Origin: Silvania hatchlandensis
Lineage (GTDB): Bacteria; Pseudomonadota; Gammaproteobacteria; Enterobacterales; Enterobacteriaceae
Assembly: GCF_025564065.1 (NCBI RefSeq)
Contig: NZ_JAMGZK010000047.1
Location: 62,001 to 126,000, forward strand
Reading direction: 5' to 3'
Length of the DNA stretch: 64,000 nt
Each line of letters starts with the position of its first letter. Within the stretch, counting starts at the first letter, position 1. Positions 19,432 through 29,257 of the stretch are shown in pieces. Under the pieces are notes generated by a model. That model was not told the DNA's origin. It searched no databases and was given only the letters and a program-made list of their open reading frames with translations. Made by a program: the position numbers and the translations under genes.

Positions 19432-19511
19432 GATAAGCCGAAACAATAAAGATCGTCGCTCCGTCACCAGGTGTGCTAACGTTGAATTTCCGCAACGTAT
19501 TGGTAGAGGCA

Positions 19512-19859
19512 ATGAAGACGTTTTTTCGAACAATTCTGTTCACCACCCTGATGATTAGTGGCGCCAACAGCTATGCGCTCAGTGAAAATGAAGCCGAAGA
19601 CATGGCTGATCTGACGGCTGTGTTTGTTTTTCTGAAAAACGATTGCGGATACCAGAATTTACCCAACGGGCAGATTCGTCGTGCGCTGGTCTTTTTTGCC
19701 CAGCAGAACCAGTGGGATCTGAGCAACTACGACAGTTTTGACATGAAGGCGCTCGGTGAAGACAGCTATCGTGATCTCAGCGGGATCGGCATCCCTACCG
19801 CCAAAAAATGCAAATCGCTGGCGCGCGACTCCCTGAGCCTCCTCGCCTACGTGAAATAA
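19512..19859 (+). CDS. yacC: PulS/OutS-family periplasmic protein YacC
   Basis: 115-residue exported protein nearly identical to E. coli YacC. Residues 1-23 are a signal peptide with cleavage after SYA; there is no lipobox cysteine, so unlike true type II secretion pilotins it should be soluble. Two cysteines (in NDCGYQ and KKCKS) could form a disulfide, as in the pilotin-like fold. Function unknown. Reads away from cueO across 145 bases and precedes speED by 107 bases. ATG at 19512 chosen from the signal peptide and E. coli start; an in-frame start at 19473 is not supported. Confidence 0.9.
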   Translation: MKTFFRTILFTTLMISGANSYALSENEAEDMADLTAVFVFLKNDCGYQNLPNGQIRRALVFFAQQNQWDLSNYDSFDMKALGEDSYRDLSGIGIPTAKKCKSLARDSLSLLAYVK

Positions 19860-19966
19860 CCTTTCCGACGCCTCTTTGTGAACGCTATGGCCGTGCAACC
19901 ACGGTCATTGTTAGCTATGATGTTGCGCTCTTTTTATGCGGACGTTAACAAAAGAGGTATCAGCCG

Positions 19967-20833
19967 ATGGCCGACAACAGAGTGTGGCATGAAACGCTGC
20001 ATGACCAGTTTGGACAGTACTTTGCCGTTGATAACGTGCTCTATCATGAGAAAACCGATCACCAGGATTTGATCATTTTTGAAAACGCCGCCTTTGGCCG
20101 CGTGATGGCGCTGGACGGTGTGGTGCAAACCACCGAACGCGATGAATTCATCTATCACGAGATGATGACCCACGTGCCGCTGCTGGCGCACGGCAATGCA
20201 AAACATGTGCTGATTATCGGCGGTGGCGACGGTGCCATGCTGCGCGAAGTTTCCCGCCATAAATCCATTGAACGTATCACCATGGTCGAGATCGACGCGG
20301 GCGTGGTCTCTTTCTGCCGCCAGTACCTGCCGAATCACAACGCCGGTAGCTACGACGATCCGCGCTTTACGCTTGTGATTGACGACGGCGTCAATTTTGT
20401 TAACCAGACGGCGCAAACCTTCGACGTGATCATCTCTGATTGCACCGATCCGATTGGCCCCGGTGAGAGCCTGTTTACCTCGGCGTTCTATGAAGGCTGC
20501 AAACGCTGCCTGAACCCTGGCGGGATCTTCGTGGCGCAGAACGGCGTTTGCTTCCTGCAGCAGGATGAAGCCATTGACAGCCACCGCAAGCTGAGCCACT
20601 ACTTCTCTGATGTCAGCTTCTATCAGGCGGCCATCCCTACCTACTACGGCGGGGTGATGACCTTCGCGTGGGCTACGGACAATGACGCCCTGCGCCATCT
20701 CTCAACCGGGATCATTCAGGCACGCTTCCAGCAGGCCAACTTAACCTGCCGCTATTACAATCCAGCCGTTCATACCGCAGCCTTTGCCTTACCGCAATAT
20801 TTGCACGATGCGCTGCTTCAAGGGGGTGAATGA
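19967..20833 (+). CDS. speE: Spermidine synthase SpeE
   Basis: 288-residue aminopropyltransferase: moves the aminopropyl group of decarboxylated S-adenosylmethionine to putrescine, giving spermidine and methylthioadenosine. Seen: [11 protein letters not shown] nucleotide motif, acidic ribose-binding MVEIDAGVV, and the catalytic region [15 protein letters not shown]. Starts after an AAGAGGT ribosome site. speD begins one base after the stop, so speE-speD are an operon and make the co-substrate and product in sequence. Confidence 0.97.
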   Translation: MADNRVWHETLHDQFGQYFAVDNVLYHEKTDHQDLIIFENAAFGRVMALDGVVQTTERDEFIYHEMMTHVPLLAHGNAKHVLIIGGGDGAMLREVSRHKSIERITMVEIDAGVVSFCRQYLPNHNAGSYDDPRFTLVIDDGVNFVNQTAQTFDVIISDCTDPIGPGESLFTSAFYEGCKRCLNPGGIFVAQNGVCFLQQDEAIDSHRKLSHYFSDVSFYQAAIPTYYGGVMTFAWATDNDALRHLSTGIIQARFQQANLTCRYYNPAVHTAAFALPQYLHDALLQGGE

Positions 20834-20834
20834 A

Positions 20835-21629
20835 TTGAAAAAGCTGAAACTGCATGGCTTTAACAACCTGACCAAAAGCCTGAGTTTTTGTATTTACGAT
20901 ATCTGCTACGTCAAAACGGCGGAAGAGCGCGATGGTTATATCGCCTATATCGATGAACTCTATAACGCCAACCGTCTGACCGAGATCCTCTCAGAAACCT
21001 GTTCAATTATCGGCGCCAACATCCTCAACATCGCGCGTCAGGATTATGAACCGCAGGGAGCCAGCGTCACTATTCTGGTCAGCGAAGAGCCCGTTGACCC
21101 TACCCTTATCGACAACACCGAGCACCCCGGCCCGCTGCCAGAAGCGGTGGTCGCGCATCTCGATAAGAGCCATATCTGCGTGCATACCTACCCGGAGAGC
21201 CACCCGGAGGGCGGACTGTGTACCTTCCGCGCCGATATTGAAGTCTCCACCTGCGGGGTGATTTCACCCCTGAATGCGCTGAACTATCTGATTCATCAAC
21301 TTGAGTCCGACATCGTCACCGTTGACTATCGCGTGCGCGGCTTTACCCGTGATATCAACGGCATGAAGCATTTCATCGATCATGAAATAAACTCTATTCA
21401 GAACTTCATGTCCGCAGACATGAAGGCGCTGTATGACATGGTGGACGTGAACGTGTACCAGGAGAATATCTTCCACACCAAGATGCTGCTTAAGGAGTTC
21501 GACCTTAAGCACTACATGTTCCACACCCGCCCGGAAGATTTAAGCGAAAATGAGCGTAAGGCCATCACTGACCTGCTGTGGAAAGAGATGCGCGAAATTT
21601 ACTCCGGCCGCAATATTACGACCGTGTAA
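20835..21629 (+). CDS. speD: S-adenosylmethionine decarboxylase proenzyme SpeD
   Basis: 264-residue pyruvoyl enzyme that makes decarboxylated SAM for SpeE. Self-cleavage between Lys111 and Ser112 ([14 protein letters not shown]) yields the pyruvoyl group. The start is taken as TTG at 20835, which gives the E. coli N-terminus ([14 protein letters not shown]) and follows the ribosome site AGGGGGTG; this ribosome site lies within the last codons of speE, implying coupled translation. An ATG at 20784 lies inside speE and is rejected. Confidence 0.96.
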   Translation: MKKLKLHGFNNLTKSLSFCIYDICYVKTAEERDGYIAYIDELYNANRLTEILSETCSIIGANILNIARQDYEPQGASVTILVSEEPVDPTLIDNTEHPGPLPEAVVAHLDKSHICVHTYPESHPEGGLCTFRADIEVSTCGVISPLNALNYLIHQLESDIVTVDYRVRGFTRDINGMKHFIDHEINSIQNFMSADMKALYDMVDVNVYQENIFHTKMLLKEFDLKHYMFHTRPEDLSENERKAITDLLWKEMREIYSGRNITTV

Positions 21630-21659
21630 AACGCCTGTGGAGCAGGGAGGCTCCCGACG

Positions 21660-22022
21660 TTACTTCTGTTTCATGAAAGTGCGGTATGCCGCCACCACCT
21701 GAAGGAAATCCTCTACGCCGCACAGCGACAGGCTCTCTTCATCGTAGTAGTTCATCCCCTCTTCCATCTCATCGCCTGAAAATTCAAGCTGATTGGCGCG
21801 CACCATGACCTCTTCACCATCCAGCCATAGCGTGTATTCATGGCCAATGCGTTGCCAGGATCGCTCGCTGCCTTTAACCTCGTGCGCCGCCTGCTCCACT
21901 TCATCGAGCAAGGCCAGGTTCTCTTTCACTTCCTCATTGAACCAGTGACCGACCACTTCGTGGCCCATCGACATACGCACTTTCACCACCCCGGTGATAT
22001 CACGCAGAAATTCGTAATCCAT
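21660..22022 (-). CDS. yacL: UPF0231 family protein YacL
   Basis: 120-residue acidic cytoplasmic protein nearly identical to E. coli YacL over its full length ([20 protein letters not shown]... and [20 protein letters not shown]). No signal peptide, membrane segment or catalytic motif visible. Function unknown. It is transcribed leftward, convergent with speD (30-base gap), and starts about 190 bases after the end of acnB, past a large palindromic repeat. Confidence 0.92.
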   Translation of the reverse strand: MDYEFLRDITGVVKVRMSMGHEVVGHWFNEEVKENLALLDEVEQAAHEVKGSERSWQRIGHEYTLWLDGEEVMVRANQLEFSGDEMEEGMNYYDEESLSLCGVEDFLQVVAAYRTFMKQK

Positions 22023-22112
22023 AGTATTTTCCTCTGCAAAGCCCTTGGCGTAATTATCGCAGATAGAAAGGAGATAAAAAGCGGGAAGGGTGTCAGGAGT
22101 GGAAAATAAAAA

Positions 22113-22205
22113 AACCTCACCCGGCCCTCTCCCTAAAAGGGAGAGGGTGAAAACCGCACCGAGCGGTCCCCTCTCCCTTTTAGGGAGAGGGTTAGGGTGA
22201 GGGTT
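22113..22205. repeat. 93-bp nested palindromic repeat
   Basis: Between the end of acnB and yacL. Two copies of a hairpin with arms CCCTCTCCC and GGGAGAGGG lie at 22125-22147 (loop TAAAA) and 22169-22191 (loop TTTTA), each the reverse complement of the other. Between them ACCGC (22153-22157) pairs with GCGGT (22163-22167). Outside, AACCTCACCC (22113-22122) pairs with GGGTGAGGGTT (22195-22205) with one bulge. Such CCCTCTCCC repeats are common between genes in enteric genomes. It may also end acnB transcripts. Confidence 0.85.
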
Positions 22206-22211
22206 TGCTGT

Positions 22212-24809
22212 TTATACTGCGGTCTGGAAAATAACGCCGTCCGCTTTCTCAGTGTACTGAGAGAGCTTATCGAAGTTCAGATAGCGATAGGTATCCACCG
22301 CCGTCTTATCTACCTGCGCCACGAAGGTCTGGTACTCTTCCGGCGTTGGCAGTTTGCCAATCAGCGCCGAAACAGCCGCCAGCTCCGCAGAGGCCAGATA
22401 GACGTTGGCACCGGTACCTAAACGGTTCGGGAAGTTACGGGTCGAGGTGGAGACCACCGTCGCACCGTCAGCTACGCGCGCCTGGTTGCCCATACACAGG
22501 GAACAGCCAGGGATTTCAATACGCGCACCACTCTTACCAAACACGCTGTAGTAACCCTCTTCGGTCAGCTGCGCCGCATCCATACGGGTTGGCGGTGCCA
22601 CCCACAGACGGGTCGGCAGCTGGCCTTTATGGGTATCCAGCAGTTTACCGGCAGCACGGAAGTGACCGATGTTGGTCATGCATGAACCAATAAACACTTC
22701 GTCGATCTGTTCGCCCTGTACCGCAGAGAGCGGACGCGCATCGTCCGGATCGTTCGGCGCACACAGGATCGGCTCTTTGATATCCGCCAGATCGATGTCG
22801 ATGATCGCAGCATATTCTGCGTCAGCATCGGCTTCCAGCAGCTGCGGATCTGCCAGCCATTTTTCCATGCCCTGCACGCGACGCTCCAGCGTACGGCGGT
22901 CGCCGTAGCCTTCGGCAATCATCCACTTCAGCAGCACGATGTTAGACGTCAGATACTCTTCAATCGGCGCCTGGTTCAGCTTGATGGTACAGCCTGCAGC
23001 AGAACGTTCAGCAGAAGCATCGGTCAGTTCGAACGCCTGCTCGACTTTCAGATCCGGCAGACCTTCGATCTCGAGGATGCGACCCGAGAAGATGTTGATC
23101 TTCCCTTTTTTCTCAACGGTCAGCAGGCCCTGTTTGATCGCGTACAGCGGGATCGCGTGGACCAGATCGCGCAGGGTGATGCCCGGCTGCATTTTGCCTT
23201 TAAAGCGCACCAGAACGGATTCCGGCATGTCCAGCGGCATCACGCCCGTCGCCGCAGCAAACGCCACCAGACCGGAGCCCGCCGGGAAGGAGATCCCAAT
23301 CGGGAAGCGGGTGTGGGAGTCACCACCGGTACCCACGGTATCCGGCAACAGCATGCGGTTCAGCCAGGAGTGGATCACACCATCGCCCGGACGCAGCGAG
23401 ACGCCGCCACGGTTCATAATGAAGTCCGGCAGCGTGTGGTGCGTGGTAACGTCAACCGGCTTCGGATACGCCGCGGTGTGGCAGAAGGACTGCATCACCA
23501 GGTCGGACGAGAAGCCCAGGCACGCCAGGTCTTTCAGTTCGTCACGGGTCATTGGCCCGGTGGTGTCCTGAGAACCGACGGAGGTCATCTTCGGCTCGCA
23601 GTACGCACCTGGACGAATCCCGGTTACGCCGCAGGCGCGGCCAACCATTTTCTGCGCCAGCGAATAACCGCGGGTGCTTTCGGCCACTTCTTTTGCCTGA
23701 CGGAACACGTCGCTATGCGGCAGACCCAGCGCTTCACGCGCTTTGGTGGTCAGGCCACGACCGATGATCAGCGGGATACGGCCACCGGCACGCACTTCGT
23801 CCACCAGCACGTCGGTTTTCAGCTCAAAGCTGGCCAACAGTTCGTTGGTTTCGTGGTTGCGTACTTCACCTTTGAACGGATAAACGTCGATCACGTCGCC
23901 GGTATTCAGGTTGTTCACGTCCACTTCAATCGGCAGTGCGCCCGCATCTTCCATGGTATTGAAGAAGATAGGTGCGATTTTGCCACCGAGGCACAAACCG
24001 CCGCCGCGCTTGTTCGGCACATGAGGAATGTCATCCCCCATAAACCACAGCACGGAGTTGGTGGCGGATTTACGCGAAGAGCCGGTGCCGACCACATCGC
24101 CGACATACGCCAGCGGGAAGCCTTTTTGCGCTAACGCTTCGATCTGTTTGATCGGGCCAACAGCACCCGGCTGATCCGGTTCAATGCCTTCGCGGGCGTT
24201 TTTCAGCATCGCCAGCGCGTGCAGAGGGATATCCGGGCGTGACCAGGCATCCGGGGCCGGAGACAGGTCATCAGTGTTGGTTTCGCCGGTCACTTTGAAC
24301 ACGGTGACGGTCATTTTTTCGGCAAGCGCAGGACGGCTCAGGAACCATTCGGCATCGGCCCAGGACTGCATCACCTGCTTCGCGTAGCGGTTACCCGCTT
24401 TCGCTTTCTCTTCGACATCGTAGAAGTTATCGAACATCAGCAGGGTGTGAGACAGCGCTTTGGCGGCAATCGGGGCCAGCACGTCGCTATCCAGCGCATC
24501 AATCAGCGGGTGAATGTTATAGCCGCCCTGCATGGTGCCGAGCAGTTCAATCGCTTTTTCAGGCGTGACCAGGGGGGAGGTTGCTTCGCCTTTGGCTACA
24601 GCAGCAAGGAAACCGGCTTTCACGTAGGCGGCTTCATCAACGCCTGGCGGAACACGGTTAATCAGCAGATCTAACAGGAATTCTTCTTCGCCCGCAGGCG
24701 GGTTTTTCAGCAGCTCGACGAGCCCAGCCATCTGGGTAGCATCTAAGGGTTTGGGTACAATTCCCTCGGCGGCACGTTCAGCTACGTGCTTACGGTATTC
24801 TTCTAGCAC
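22212..24809 (-). CDS. acnB: Aconitate hydratase B AcnB
   Basis: 865-residue main TCA-cycle aconitase (citrate to isocitrate through cis-aconitate), also a 2-methylaconitate hydratase; the apo-protein binds mRNA. Cluster ligands by family position are Cys710 (GSCMTN), Cys769 and Cys772 (CSLCMGN); [10 protein letters not shown] lies in the swivel domain, which precedes the catalytic domains in AcnB. The start is GTG at 24809, seven bases after AGGAG, giving the E. coli length and first residues [15 protein letters not shown]. Longer in-frame readings from 24836 contain the ribosome site and are rejected. Confidence 0.97.
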   Translation of the reverse strand: MLEEYRKHVAERAAEGIVPKPLDATQMAGLVELLKNPPAGEEEFLLDLLINRVPPGVDEAAYVKAGFLAAVAKGEATSPLVTPEKAIELLGTMQGGYNIHPLIDALDSDVLAPIAAKALSHTLLMFDNFYDVEEKAKAGNRYAKQVMQSWADAEWFLSRPALAEKMTVTVFKVTGETNTDDLSPAPDAWSRPDIPLHALAMLKNAREGIEPDQPGAVGPIKQIEALAQKGFPLAYVGDVVGTGSSRKSATNSVLWFMGDDIPHVPNKRGGGLCLGGKIAPIFFNTMEDAGALPIEVDVNNLNTGDVIDVYPFKGEVRNHETNELLASFELKTDVLVDEVRAGGRIPLIIGRGLTTKAREALGLPHSDVFRQAKEVAESTRGYSLAQKMVGRACGVTGIRPGAYCEPKMTSVGSQDTTGPMTRDELKDLACLGFSSDLVMQSFCHTAAYPKPVDVTTHHTLPDFIMNRGGVSLRPGDGVIHSWLNRMLLPDTVGTGGDSHTRFPIGISFPAGSGLVAFAAATGVMPLDMPESVLVRFKGKMQPGITLRDLVHAIPLYAIKQGLLTVEKKGKINIFSGRILEIEGLPDLKVEQAFELTDASAERSAAGCTIKLNQAPIEEYLTSNIVLLKWMIAEGYGDRRTLERRVQGMEKWLADPQLLEADADAEYAAIIDIDLADIKEPILCAPNDPDDARPLSAVQGEQIDEVFIGSCMTNIGHFRAAGKLLDTHKGQLPTRLWVAPPTRMDAAQLTEEGYYSVFGKSGARIEIPGCSLCMGNQARVADGATVVSTSTRNFPNRLGTGANVYLASAELAAVSALIGKLPTPEEYQTFVAQVDKTAVDTYRYLNFDKLSQYTEKADGVIFQTAV

Positions 24810-25235
24810 GACGGTTCTCCTCGCTCTCATTGTCATATGCGGCGGACGTTCTCTTCACGCTCCTGTGAGACAGCAGTTTGTAGTGTACATGCCCGATACC
24901 GCGCGGGCAGCATAGCAGGATTTCTGCACACTGTTAATCCGTTTACAAAAAAGCAACATTAAATTGTTTGCTGAATCGTTAAGAATGGTATAGCGGGAAG
25001 ACGACGAGAAATTCAGGCACAAAAAAACCGCCTTCCAGGGGTTGATTGAGTGCTTTACGGCAAACCCCAACGCTTTTTTCGCCATCGGATATAATTGTGT
25101 AATAAATGCTCACATTCTTTATCCGGACTCAGCGGTAGATCCCCAATAAAAGTCAAAACTGTAAAACACGGGTGAATATACTCGCGGCAACAGAAACGCC
25201 TTACGGCACAGCTCTCGTCTCGTCGGAGTCACTTT
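24810..25235. promoter_or_regulatory. Divergent intergenic region acnB / yacH
   Basis: 426 bases without a gene. Leftward, a candidate acnB promoter has -10 TATGCT (24909-24914) and a weak -35 TAACAG (24932-24937), 17-bp spacing. Rightward, TATAAT at 25090-25095 is a good -10 for yacH but lacks a matching -35. An A/T-rich stretch (24945-25035) lies between. No RNA gene or clear operator was recognised. Confidence 0.4.
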
Positions 25236-26798
25236 ATGAAGTTGCCTTTTAAGCCACATCTGCTTGTCCTTCTGTGCAGTACCGGGCTGTTTGCCGCGTC
25301 TGGCGTGATGTTCGTCAAAAGCCGTACAACGGAATCGCCCGCCGCCCCTGCTCCCGTTGTGCAACAACCTGTCGTCCCGGCGCCAGCCGCGCAACCCGCA
25401 CCGGTTGTGGCACCAACCTATACCGCCGCGCAAATCGATCAGTGGGTCGCGCCCATTGCACTCTATCCGGACGCGCTGCTGTCGCAGATCCTGATGGCGT
25501 CGACCTACCCGGCCAACGTCATCCAGGCCGCGCAGTGGTCAGAGGACAACCCGAAGATGCAGGGTGATGCCGCCATTCAGGCGGTGGCAGGACAACCCTG
25601 GGATCCGAGCGTGAAGTCGCTGGTCGCCTTCCCACAGCTGATGTCGCTGATGGGGGAAAACCCGCCGTGGATCCAGAGCCTCGGCGATGCATTTCTGGCC
25701 CAGCCGAAGGATGTGATGGACTCCGTGCAGCGCTTGCGCCTGCTGGCACAGCAAACCGGTGCGCTGCAGTCCACACCACAGCAGACGGTCACCACGGTCA
25801 CTAAGCCTGAGCCGACAAAAACACCCCCTGCGGCACCCGCATCCACCACGACTACAACCGCCAGCCCAACGGTCATTAAGATTGAATCTGCCGATCCGCA
25901 GGTGGTGTATGTCCCGACGTATAACCCCAACACCGTCTACGGCACCTGGCCGAATACCAGCTATCCGCCGGTCTATTTACCGCCATCGCCCGGAGAGCAG
26001 TTCACCGACAGCCTGGTGAAAGGACTGGGCTTTAGCCTTGGTGTTGCCACTACTTACGCCATCTTCAGCAATATCGACTGGGATGACGATGACGACTGGG
26101 ATCATCACCATGGCGATAACCACGGCGGCTATTCGCGCAACGGGGATAACAACATCAATATCAACGTTGATAACTTCAATAAAATCAGCGGTGAGCGCCT
26201 GACCGATGCCAACCGCGGCTGGCAGCATAATCCGACCTACCGTGGCGGGGTGCCGTACCCAACAAATCAGCTTAACAGTCGATTCCACTCCACCAATACG
26301 GCAACGGGGCTCAGCGCAACGCAGCCCAAAGCGGTCAATCGTGACAGTCAGCGTCAGGCGGCGATGACGCAGATGGAAAAATCGACCGGGAAGACCTTCT
26401 CGCAAACGCCGCGAGCCGGAACAAAAGACGCCCAGCGCCAGGCCTCGAACCAGCAGCTGAAGCAGATTTCCCAACGCAATAATTATCGAGGCTATGACAC
26501 CAGCAAGCCGCAAGGCACGAAGCGTGCCGCCACCCAAACGCGTGAAAATCGTCAGGCAACCGCACAAAGACAGGAAAAACGCGCTTCGCAACCCGCGCAG
26601 CAACAGCGTCATGTACAGCAGCGACACAGTCAGCCGCGCGCCAATGCGCTGAGCGGCAACGATAGCCGATCCGGGAACTGGCAAGCCCAGCAGCAGCGCG
26701 GTGCCCAGAGCCGCCAGCTTTCATCCCGCCATACCGAGCAACGCGCCGTCGCCAGACCACAGGGCAACGCCGGACAACGTGAATTCCGTCACCGTTAA
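25236..26798 (+). CDS. yacH: Exported DUF3300 protein YacH
   Basis: 520-residue protein of the DUF3300 family, about 100 shorter than E. coli YacH. Residues 1-22 form a signal peptide or membrane anchor. A Pro/Ala/Val-rich linker follows to about 65, then the conserved DUF3300 domain to about 300 (QIDQWVAPIALYPDALLSQ..., VKSLVAFPQLMSLMGENPPW...). Near residue 280 is an acidic/His stretch (WDDDDDWDHHHGD). The last 200 residues are Gln/Arg/Ser-rich, low complexity, with recurrent DSQRQAA-type units. Function unknown. Ten bases separate it from the DUF2950 gene, so they are probably co-expressed. Confidence 0.85.
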   Translation: MKLPFKPHLLVLLCSTGLFAASGVMFVKSRTTESPAAPAPVVQQPVVPAPAAQPAPVVAPTYTAAQIDQWVAPIALYPDALLSQILMASTYPANVIQAAQWSEDNPKMQGDAAIQAVAGQPWDPSVKSLVAFPQLMSLMGENPPWIQSLGDAFLAQPKDVMDSVQRLRLLAQQTGALQSTPQQTVTTVTKPEPTKTPPAAPASTTTTTASPTVIKIESADPQVVYVPTYNPNTVYGTWPNTSYPPVYLPPSPGEQFTDSLVKGLGFSLGVATTYAIFSNIDWDDDDDWDHHHGDNHGGYSRNGDNNININVDNFNKISGERLTDANRGWQHNPTYRGGVPYPTNQLNSRFHSTNTATGLSATQPKAVNRDSQRQAAMTQMEKSTGKTFSQTPRAGTKDAQRQASNQQLKQISQRNNYRGYDTSKPQGTKRAATQTRENRQATAQRQEKRASQPAQQQRHVQQRHSQPRANALSGNDSRSGNWQAQQQRGAQSRQLSSRHTEQRAVARPQGNAGQREFRHR

Positions 26799-26808
26799 GG
26801 GAGTCGAC

Positions 26809-27603
26809 ATGAAAAAGACAATACTGACTGGAATGGTGCTGTTCGCGGTCTCAACCTTTGCCTGCGCCAATCAGCCGTTCAGCACGCCGGAGCAAGCCAC
26901 CGATGCGCTGGCGAAGGCGATTATCGACAACAATGAGGGTGCCATGCGCCAGCTGCTCGGTGATGACTGGCGCGATTTTCTACCGCCGGAGGGCGTTGAT
27001 CCCGACGCGGTGGACCGCTTTACTCGCGACTGGCGGGTGAAGCACCAGACGGTCACTCACGGCGACACGGCACACCTGCTGGTGGGCGAGAACAACTGGC
27101 AGTTGCCGGTTCCGGCGGTGAAAACGGCAGCAGGCTGGCAGTTTGATATGCGCGAAGCCGCCGAGGAGATCTTAACCCGGGAAATTGGCCGCAACGAGCT
27201 GGCCGCCATTGAGGCGCTGCATGCTTATGTCGACGCCCAGCAGGACTACTTTGCAATCAATGCACACTACGCCCAGAAAATTGTTAGCAGCGAAGGGAAA
27301 AAAGACGGTCTGTACTGGCCGGTTGCACCCGGGGAAGCCCCCAGTCCGCTCGGTCCGGCATTCAGTCCACCCCAGCCAGGAATGGGCTATCACGGCTACC
27401 ATTTCCGCATCGTCCCGGACAGTGAAAGCGGCTTTGCGATGATCGCCTGGCCGGTCGACTATGGGCAGACGGGGGTAATGAGCTTTATGATTAATGGTTC
27501 GGATAAGGTCTGGCAGGCCAATCTTGGCGAGAAAACGACGGCGACGGTAAAAGCGATCCCTGCGTACAAGCTGGATGACCATTGGCAGCCTGTCGCACCC
27601 TAA
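26809..27603 (+). CDS. Exported DUF2950 family protein
   Basis: 264-residue protein with a signal peptide (MKKTILTGMVLFAVSTFACA, cleavage near residue 20). The mature part matches the DUF2950 pattern I know: FSTPEQATDALAKAII near the start, LPVPAVKTAAGWQFDMREAAEEILTREIGRNE in the middle, and a Gly/Tyr-rich PAFSPPQPGMGYHGYHFRI followed by AWPVDYGQTGVMSFMING. No catalytic role known. ATG at 26809 has a GGGAG ribosome site overlapping the yacH stop. E. coli K-12 lacks this gene next to yacH. The family name is from memory of the pattern, so moderate confidence. Confidence 0.75.
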   Translation: MKKTILTGMVLFAVSTFACANQPFSTPEQATDALAKAIIDNNEGAMRQLLGDDWRDFLPPEGVDPDAVDRFTRDWRVKHQTVTHGDTAHLLVGENNWQLPVPAVKTAAGWQFDMREAAEEILTREIGRNELAAIEALHAYVDAQQDYFAINAHYAQKIVSSEGKKDGLYWPVAPGEAPSPLGPAFSPPQPGMGYHGYHFRIVPDSESGFAMIAWPVDYGQTGVMSFMINGSDKVWQANLGEKTTATVKAIPAYKLDDHWQPVAP

Positions 27604-27614
27604 ATAACGCGTAT

Positions 27615-27645
27615 AAAAAAAGCGGCTCAGAGGCCGCTTTTTTAC
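27615..27645. terminator. Two-sided terminator between DUF2950 gene and lpdA
   Basis: AGCGGC stem with GCCGCT, loop TCAGAG, with A7 on the left and T6 on the right: a rho-independent terminator for both convergent genes. Confidence 0.85.
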
Positions 27646-27657
27646 GTCAGAAGAGGA

Positions 27658-29082
27658 TTACTTCTTCTTCGCTTTCGCGTTTGGCAGGTCGGTGATGCTG
27701 CCTTCAAACACTTCTGCCGCCAGGCCAACAGACTCGTGCAGAGTCGGGTGAGCGTGGATGGTCAGCGCGATGTCTTCAGCGTCACAGCCCATTTCGATGG
27801 CCAGACCGATTTCACCCAGCAGCTCGCCGCCGTTGGTGCCGACAATCGCACCACCGATCACGCGGTGAGTCTCTTTGTCGAAGATCAGTTTGGTCACGCC
27901 ATCTGCGCAATCGGAAGCGATAGCACGGCCAGAAGCAGCCCACGGGAAGGTGGCTGTTTCATAGCTGATGCCTTTCTCTTTCGCTTCTTTCTCGGTCAGA
28001 CCCACCCAGGCAACTTCTGGCTCGGTGTAGGCGATCGATGGGATCACTTTCGGGTCGAAGTAGTGCTTCATACCGGCGATAACTTCTGCGGCAACGTGGC
28101 CTTCGTGAACACCTTTGTGTGCCAGCATTGGCTGACCGACGATATCGCCGATAGCAAAGATGTGCGGCACGTTGGTGCGCAGCTGTTTGTCCACGCGGAT
28201 GAAGCCACGGTCGTCAACTTCAACGCCCGCTGCGCCTGCATCGAGGTTTTTACCGTTCGGTACGCGACCGATAGCCACCAGCACCGCGTCATAACGCTGC
28301 GCTTCTGCAGGGGCTTTTTTGCCTTCCATGGAAACGTAAATACCGTCTTCTTTTGCTTCAACGGCCGTTACTTTGGTTTCCAGCATCAGGTTGAACTTCT
28401 TGCTGATCCGTTTGGTGAAGACTTTAACGATGTCTTTGTCAGCAGCCGGGATAACCTGGTCGAACATTTCAACCACGTCAATCTCTGAACCCAGCGCATG
28501 GTACACGGTACCCATTTCCAGACCGATGATGCCGCCACCCATAACCAGCAGGCGCTTCGGTACGGATTTCAGCTCCAGCGCATCGGTGGAGTCCCATACG
28601 CGTGGATCTTCGTGTGGAATGAACGGCAGCTCAATCGGACGGGAACCCGCCGCGATGATCGCGTTGTCGAAGTTGATCACGGTTTTGCCGTTTTCGCCTT
28701 CCACTTCCAGGGTGTTTGCCCCGGTGAATTTACCCAGACCGTTGACCACTTTCACTTTACGGCCTTTGGCCATACCGGCCAGACCGCCGGTCAGTTGGGT
28801 GATGACTTTCTCTTTCCAGGTACGAATCTTGTCGATATCGGTTTTCGGCTCGCCGAAGACGATACCGTGGTCAGCCAGCGCTTTGGCTTCTTCGATAACT
28901 TTTGCGACGTGCAGCAGCGCTTTAGAAGGGATACAGCCGACGTTCAGACAAACACCACCGAGGGTGCTGTAACGTTCTACGATGACGGTTTCCAGACCTA
29001 AATCTGCAGCGCGGAATGCTGCGGAGTAACCTGCCGGGCCTGCCCCAAGTACCACGACCTGAGTTTTGATTTCTGTGCTCAT
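27658..29082 (-). CDS. lpdA: Dihydrolipoamide dehydrogenase (E3)
   Basis: 474-residue FAD enzyme that reoxidises lipoyl groups for pyruvate dehydrogenase, 2-oxoglutarate dehydrogenase and the glycine cleavage system. Seen: FAD motif VVVLGAGPAGYSAAFRAADLG, redox-active disulfide GGVCLNVGCIPSK, NAD motif LLVMGGGIIGLEMGTVY, and the active-site HAHPTLHE near the C-terminus. Two ATGs are adjacent; the second (29082) gives the E. coli start and better spacing to AAGAGG. A terminator after aceF and a 175-base gap indicate that it also has its own promoter, as in E. coli. Confidence 0.98.
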   Translation of the reverse strand: MSTEIKTQVVVLGAGPAGYSAAFRAADLGLETVIVERYSTLGGVCLNVGCIPSKALLHVAKVIEEAKALADHGIVFGEPKTDIDKIRTWKEKVITQLTGGLAGMAKGRKVKVVNGLGKFTGANTLEVEGENGKTVINFDNAIIAAGSRPIELPFIPHEDPRVWDSTDALELKSVPKRLLVMGGGIIGLEMGTVYHALGSEIDVVEMFDQVIPAADKDIVKVFTKRISKKFNLMLETKVTAVEAKEDGIYVSMEGKKAPAEAQRYDAVLVAIGRVPNGKNLDAGAAGVEVDDRGFIRVDKQLRTNVPHIFAIGDIVGQPMLAHKGVHEGHVAAEVIAGMKHYFDPKVIPSIAYTEPEVAWVGLTEKEAKEKGISYETATFPWAASGRAIASDCADGVTKLIFDKETHRVIGGAIVGTNGGELLGEIGLAIEMGCDAEDIALTIHAHPTLHESVGLAAEVFEGSITDLPNAKAKKK

Positions 29083-29225
29083 CATGACCTCTTAATTTAT
29101 ACCCGTCGTCCACCGGGTCGTTCTATCCGCCCGCAGTTTACAAAATTGTTAACAATTTTGAAACAACAAACGGCTCACGAATTGTCGCTTTCGCCAATAA
29201 CCTCACAAACAGCATGAGGTTACCA

Positions 29226-29254
29226 GAAAAAAGCCGGCCGATTGGCCGGCTTTT
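29226..29254 (-). terminator. Terminator after aceF
   Basis: Nine-bp stem AAGCCGGCC with GGCCGGCTT around a GATT loop; on the leftward strand it is followed by a T run (A6 at 29226-29232 on the top strand). It lies just beyond the aceF stop and separates pdhR-aceEF from lpdA. Confidence 0.85.
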
Positions 29255-29257
29255 CGA

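Noticed and set aside
19934..20698. 254-residue leftward open frame opposite speE
   Set aside because: Exactly antisense to speE, whose motifs are clear; composition is His/Val/Arg-rich as expected of a shadow.
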